Position numbers and translations under genes: made by a program. DNA of 7,390 nt from the NCBI GenBank assembly GCA_021779415.1, contig JAJYAS010000064.1:1-7390 (forward strand), in the 5' to 3' direction. The notes beneath the pieces were generated by a model that had not been told where the DNA came from, searched no databases, and worked only from the letters and a program-made list of their open reading frames with translations. The DNA is from Bacillota bacterium (lineage in GTDB: Bacteria > Bacillota_B > Desulfitobacteriia > Desulfitobacteriales > Desulfitobacteriaceae). Within the stretch, counting starts at the first letter, position 1, and each line of letters opens with the position of its first letter. Below, in pieces: positions 6,155 to 7,390 of the stretch.

Positions 6155-7238
6155 TAAACGTAATAAGGTGCTGTTTATAAGCGCACACTTTCCTTCTCTT
6201 GCAAGTGGCTATGCCGGTCACAAAACGGCGTATAAATTTCTCGAAGAGTATGATCGTTCCTGCACGGTAGATTTGGTGGTTATTGCCAATAGCAGCGAAG
6301 TAGATGAGCCAGCCTTGCATGAGCTCAGAAACACTCAACTGATATTTGTTGAGCGACTCACCGGTATTCGTAAGCTATGCAATGCTATTTCTTCCGGTGC
6401 GTTATTTCCATTAAAAATTCAGAGTAGATTCAGTAGTTCAGTCATTGCTCAACTTAAAGGCACTATTCAAAGCTATGATATTATTCACTTCGAATTTACC
6501 CATGCTGCTGCTCTGTTAAAAGATATTATTAAAAACAAGTCTACACACACTACACTTGTTGTTAGCAGCCATGATTTACTTACCCAGTCATTGCTCAGAA
6601 AAAGTACAAAGAGTTTATTGTACTTTCTTATTAATTCAATTGATCTTTATAAAACAATCTCATTTGAATCTTACCTCTATCGCGTGTGCGACAAAATTAT
6701 CGTCCAGTCTAGTAAAGATAAGAAACTTCTTGAGTCATTGTTTTCTGTACCAAAAGGGAAAATATCTGTTGTGCGACCCTATATTTCACCTTTTGTGACT
6801 GTAGCTAGGCAAATGCGCCTAGAAAACCCGCCCGAACCAAGAACATTACTTTTCTGGGGAGCAATGAACAGAAGCGAAAATGAAGAAGCCGTGCTCATAT
6901 TTGTCAAACAATTTGGTCGTCTTCTTGACCAGTTAAATCTTACTTTATATGTTGTTGGTAACGCACCTTCGGCCCGTGTGCAAGCCCTTACGTCAGATCG
7001 TATTGTGGTTACAGGTTTTATAGAAGACCCCAGTCAATTCTTTGTAAAATGTGTTCTTGGTATAGTGCCATTAATATCTGGAGCTGGTATAAAAGTTAAG
7101 ACACTCGAAATGCTCGATGCAGGGCTTAAAGTTCTATCAACGCCAGTGGGCGCAGAGGGGATAGAACATCCTAACCTCGTTGTTTCTGATATTCAGGGTT
7201 TTAAAGATAATTTGCTGCAAATATTTGGCACTATATAA
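6141..7238 (+). CDS. GT4-like (GT-B) glycosyltransferase
   Basis: A 365-residue probable retaining glycosyltransferase with two Rossmann-like domains, acting in the cytoplasm or at the inner membrane. The N-terminal domain shows VLFISAHFPSLASGYAGHKTA, the usual first strand and glycine-rich acceptor loop, then YDIIHFEF and VSSHDLL. The C-terminal domain shows the linker strand ISVVRPYI, LLFWGAMNRSENEEAV (compare FxGsM.w.pN in relatives), LYVVGNAPS, VVTGFIED and the donor-binding block GAGIKVKTLEMLDAG (K318, E323), ending in STPVGAEGIE. The ATG at 6141 is preferred to a TTG at 6123. It lies 12 bases after GAGG (6125-6128) and overlaps the GT9 stop by 14 bases, so the two genes are probably translated together. 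Sugar and linkage cannot be deduced. Family call is firm; membership of GT4 specifically is likely but inferred from these motifs. Confidence 0.85.
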   Translation: MSIADKRNKVLFISAHFPSLASGYAGHKTAYKFLEEYDRSCTVDLVVIANSSEVDEPALHELRNTQLIFVERLTGIRKLCNAISSGALFPLKIQSRFSSSVIAQLKGTIQSYDIIHFEFTHAAALLKDIIKNKSTHTTLVVSSHDLLTQSLLRKSTKSLLYFLINSIDLYKTISFESYLYRVCDKIIVQSSKDKKLLESLFSVPKGKISVVRPYISPFVTVARQMRLENPPEPRTLLFWGAMNRSENEEAVLIFVKQFGRLLDQLNLTLYVVGNAPSARVQALTSDRIVVTGFIEDPSQFFVKCVLGIVPLISGAGIKVKTLEMLDAGLKVLSTPVGAEGIEHPNLVVSDIQGFKDNLLQIFGTI

Positions 7239-7241
7239 ATA

Positions 7242-7266
7242 GGTTCTTGTTATTCTTTCAAGAATT
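7242..7266 (+). repeat. Small inverted repeat after the GT4-like gene
   Basis: TTCTTG (7244-7249) and CAAGAA (7259-7264) pair perfectly around a nine-base loop, with two possible G-U pairs extending the stem at its base (7242-7243 with 7265-7266). It begins four bases after the GT4 stop. No T-run follows, so I do not call it an intrinsic terminator. It may stabilise the mRNA end or affect access to the next ribosome binding site, or be chance. Confidence 0.35.
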
Positions 7267-7278
7267 ACCCAAGTTGGT

Positions 7279-7283
7279 GGAGG
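7279..7283 (+). promoter_or_regulatory. Strong ribosome binding site before a TTG start
   Basis: GGAGG lies four bases upstream of the TTG at 7288. It is the best Shine-Dalgarno match in the window and the main reason for placing the last gene's start at a TTG. The frame is closed upstream by a TAG at 7240 and offers no ATG or GTG. Confidence 0.6.
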
Positions 7284-7287
7284 CGCT

Positions 7288-7390
7288 TTGAAGGTTATTC
7301 TTTGTCTACCCACATTGAACGCCGTTCAAGAACAGGTCAGTTTTCATGATGCATTGAAGCGTCAGTCTTTTGTTCTATTTGATTTTCTGG
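7288..7390 (+). CDS. N-terminus of a probable GT2 glycosyltransferase (3' end outside window)
   Basis: A TTG-started frame stays open to the last base of the window, giving 34 residues. They begin with (M)KVILCLPTLNA and continue to ALKRQSFVLFDFL. The pattern of a hydrophobic first strand, P-T-x-N, a helix, and Q-S/T before a second strand is the classical beginning of GT2 enzymes, especially rhamnosyltransferase-like ones (compare IPTYNG...SL..QT). Start choice rests on the GGAGG four bases upstream and the absence of other in-frame starts after the TAG at 7240. It lies 49 bases after the GT4-like gene on the same strand, so it is probably part of the same operon. With so little sequence, only the family can be suggested. 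Confidence 0.65.
   Translation, partial: MKVILCLPTLNAVQEQVSFHDALKRQSFVLFDFL

Noticed and set aside
7244..7264. Intrinsic terminator after the GT4-like gene
   Set aside because: The stem is only six A/T-rich pairs and no T-run follows. The next gene continues on the same strand 24 bases later.
1..7390. tRNA genes, insertion sequences, CRISPR arrays, phage or toxin-antitoxin genes
   Set aside because: I saw no cloverleaf, transposase motif, regularly spaced repeats or related coding sequence. All substantial coding capacity is accounted for by polysaccharide genes.

Overview
The window is the interior of a surface-polysaccharide (O-antigen or capsule type) biosynthesis locus of the Wzx/Wzy-dependent kind. 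All nine recognisable genes lie on the + strand, head to tail, with overlaps or very short gaps. In order they are: the end of a Wzx-type flippase (cut by the window start); a GT2 glycosyltransferase; a left-handed beta-helix acyltransferase; an NAD-dependent sugar epimerase with a four-cysteine insert; a second GT2 glycosyltransferase; a Wzy-type polymerase; a GT9 (heptosyltransferase-superfamily) glycosyltransferase; a GT4-like glycosyltransferase; and the first 34 codons of what looks like a third GT2 enzyme (cut by the window end).

Layout. Positions 1-1243 hold the flippase end and the first GT2, overlapping by 11 bases. After a 76-base AT-rich gap with a weak inverted repeat, positions 1320-3981 hold acyltransferase, epimerase and GT2, joined by TGATG stop/start overlaps. 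The polymerase follows one codon after that GT2 stop. From 5153 a GT9/GT4 block follows, each gene overlapping the one before it. A 49-base spacer with a small inverted repeat separates this from a TTG-started, strongly Shine-Dalgarno-led gene running off the end.

How the genes would work together. The epimerase makes or modifies a nucleotide sugar. Its best-matching family, from memory, includes dTDP-L-rhamnose 4-epimerase, which would give 6-deoxy-L-talose. The four or more glycosyltransferases build a lipid-linked repeat unit, and the acyltransferase probably O- or N-acylates one residue. Wzx flips the unit across the inner membrane and Wzy polymerises it in the periplasm. No initiating transferase, chain-length regulator (wzz) or rml genes are visible, so those would lie outside the window.

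Organism. Wzx, Wzy and a GT9 enzyme suggest a Gram-negative bacterium. Clear Shine-Dalgarno motifs argue against Bacteroidota. Base composition is mosaic: flippase, first GT2, acyltransferase, second GT2 and wzy are very AT-rich, while the epimerase and GT9/GT4 genes are more balanced. This is usual for O-antigen loci assembled by transfer. I cannot name the genus. Nothing here looks like a wholly new system. The points most worth a second look are the epimerase insert, the G7/A8/T8 homopolymers inside several genes, and the GT9 enzyme placed in a repeat-unit cluster.
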